This document shows positions 63,040 to 64,000 of a DNA stretch of 64,000 bases, one piece after another. The position numbers and the translations under genes are program-made. The notes below the pieces were generated by a model. That model ran no database searches and was not told the DNA's origin. It worked only from the letters and a program-made list of their open reading frames with translations. Within the stretch, counting starts at the first letter, position 1, and every line of letters starts with the position of its first letter. Source of the DNA: Entoloma clypeatum (Eukaryota; Basidiomycota; Agaricomycetes; Agaricales; Entolomataceae); the NCBI GenBank assembly GCA_963565915.1, contig OY751486.1, forward strand, positions 2,604,001-2,668,000. Direction: 5' to 3'.

Positions 63040-64000
63040 TCAGGCTAATAGGTGGAGCAGTGATTCAGCCGCCGCTTGCGAGATTTTAGCCACTTCCTTC
63101 ACCTCCCTCGCATGTGCCATACTGATATTTAACGTCCCAGCGCCGAGAAGCGTCGTCAATTGTTCATCCCCAAAGACTTCGGCGGTGCGTTTCCCCAACA
63201 CGCTCAAGCCCTTACTTTGGATCTGCAGCCATCGTCCATTTTCACATGGTATCCAGTACCACCACGTCAGATCAAGGCCTTCGTGTCGCGACCCCGCTCC
63301 ACGGGGCACGAACAAGGGCTTCCATTTTTCGTCACCGAGCCCGTGGGAGTCTTTGAGAACACCCGATAATACGCGGACTGCGGGAACAGCGATGGTACGG
63401 GAGCCCGAGTCCGCTGGTGGGAAATATGATTGAGCTGGAGATAGTGGGAGAGAAAAGACAAGGATGCAGCTGTCGTACAACTCCATCGCCGTCATATTTG
63501 AGCCTGATATCCATCCCGCGCTGGAAAGAGCGGTGTCACCGATAACGGCGACAACATTTATCTTCGTTCCCGACGAGTTTGTTGGATTGAAGTCCCTAGG
63601 CAGCTCGTAGAACGAGCGGACTTCGTTCGGCTTTCCCAGCAAGCTAGCGATCTGGCGAGGAGAAAAAGAATCGTCTCTGTACGCTAGAGGGTTGCGGGGA
63701 TGAACGTGCATCTGATACCTTGCCACAGCGAGAGCGAGACTGAAGACACGTGCTTTTAACGGTGGCTCGAGATCCTCCCATTGGCGCGCCACCATCATAC
63801 CGTCGTCCATAGGCTCCAGGTCACCCTTGAAGTGATATAGGATGATTCTCCAGGATAACCACATGACCTGGTAGCCTACCCAGGTAAGAATGAATGATCG
63901 TGTTTGTCGTCGGAGGATGTAGTAGGTCACAATGAGCGACGCCGTGTAAAGGATTACACCGATAAACCAGAGGAGCCTCCACCACCGCGAACTGCGAGGG
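63040..64000 (-). CDS. Conserved membrane protein of unknown function, 5' end outside the window
   Basis: The minus strand is open from the window edge to TGA at 63040-63042, at least 319 codons without an intron. The N-terminal part in view holds two hydrophobic segments (LLWFIGVILYTASLIVTYYIL and ILTWVGYQVMWLSWRIILY). A soluble region follows with EDLEPPLKARVFSLALAVAR, SPRQIASLLGKPNEVRSFYE, NVVAVIGDTALSSAGWISGS and PAVRVLSGVLKD. The even composition, long open frame and hydrophobic pattern make it a real gene, similar in feel to conserved hypothetical membrane proteins of mushrooms. I cannot name a function. The C-terminus ends in an amphipathic helix. Confidence 0.8.
   Translation of the reverse strand, partial: PRSSRWWRLLWFIGVILYTASLIVTYYILRRQTRSFILTWVGYQVMWLSWRIILYHFKGDLEPMDDGMMVARQWEDLEPPLKARVFSLALAVARYQMHVHPRNPLAYRDDSFSPRQIASLLGKPNEVRSFYELPRDFNPTNSSGTKINVVAVIGDTALSSAGWISGSNMTAMELYDSCILVFSLPLSPAQSYFPPADSGSRTIAVPAVRVLSGVLKDSHGLGDEKWKPLFVPRGAGSRHEGLDLTWWYWIPCENGRWLQIQSKGLSVLGKRTAEVFGDEQLTTLLGAGTLNISMAHAREVKEVAKISQAAAESLLHLLA

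Overview
The window is nuclear DNA of a basidiomycete fungus, most likely an Agaricomycete. The genes are cut by many GT-AG introns of about 45-70 bases. The repeats and dispersed genes (Plavaka-type transposase, DUF6698 and DUF6532 genes, Copia elements with half-tRNA primer sites) are typical of mushroom-forming fungi. All exon boundaries below were read by eye from splice signals and protein continuity.

Bases 1-22700 are mostly host genes. An indel-rich partial copy of a cytochrome P450 gene (1-2319) ends at a 200-N gap. Then come a small secreted Cys-rich protein (4102-4317, minus) with a decayed relative, ribosomal protein uL16/RPL10 (5733-6548), an MFS transporter pseudogene (6930-8502, minus), the full 17-exon P450 (9797-12267), a 287-bp MITE, a second unrelated P450 (15339-17214), an intact MFS transporter (17814-19642, minus) and a low-complexity multi-exon gene of unknown function (20298 to about 22687). 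The two P450 + MFS neighbourhoods look like two specialised-metabolism or detoxification loci, one of them decayed.

Bases 22690-56526 are a transposon landscape in which most insertions can be reconstructed. Copia A1 (23771-30017, TSD GGTGG) cuts an F-box/LRR gene. Copia A2 (31282-44338, TSD GCTTC) cuts a transposon-type ORF and itself carries a nested Copia B (32842-39593, TSD TAAAT) and the 5' half of a Gypsy element. A roughly 10-kb Plavaka-family DNA transposon (45639-55709, probable TSD AT) cuts a DUF6698 gene. It carries an almost intact transposase, a DUF6532 gene, a 97-aa gene, a satellite, a captured fragment of a 4-nitrophenylphosphatase gene and opposed subterminal repeats. Copia B has an unexpected 278-codon ORF ahead of gag that starts inside the 5' LTR and is predicted to encode a membrane-anchored Cys-rich protein. 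I consider this the strongest candidate for something undescribed.

Bases 57274-64000 return to host genes: an HCNGP/SAP30BP-like protein, two Ctr-type copper transporter genes with different lesions, and a membrane protein that runs off the window end. Most differences between paired LTRs are CpG transitions, which points to cytosine methylation of the repeats.
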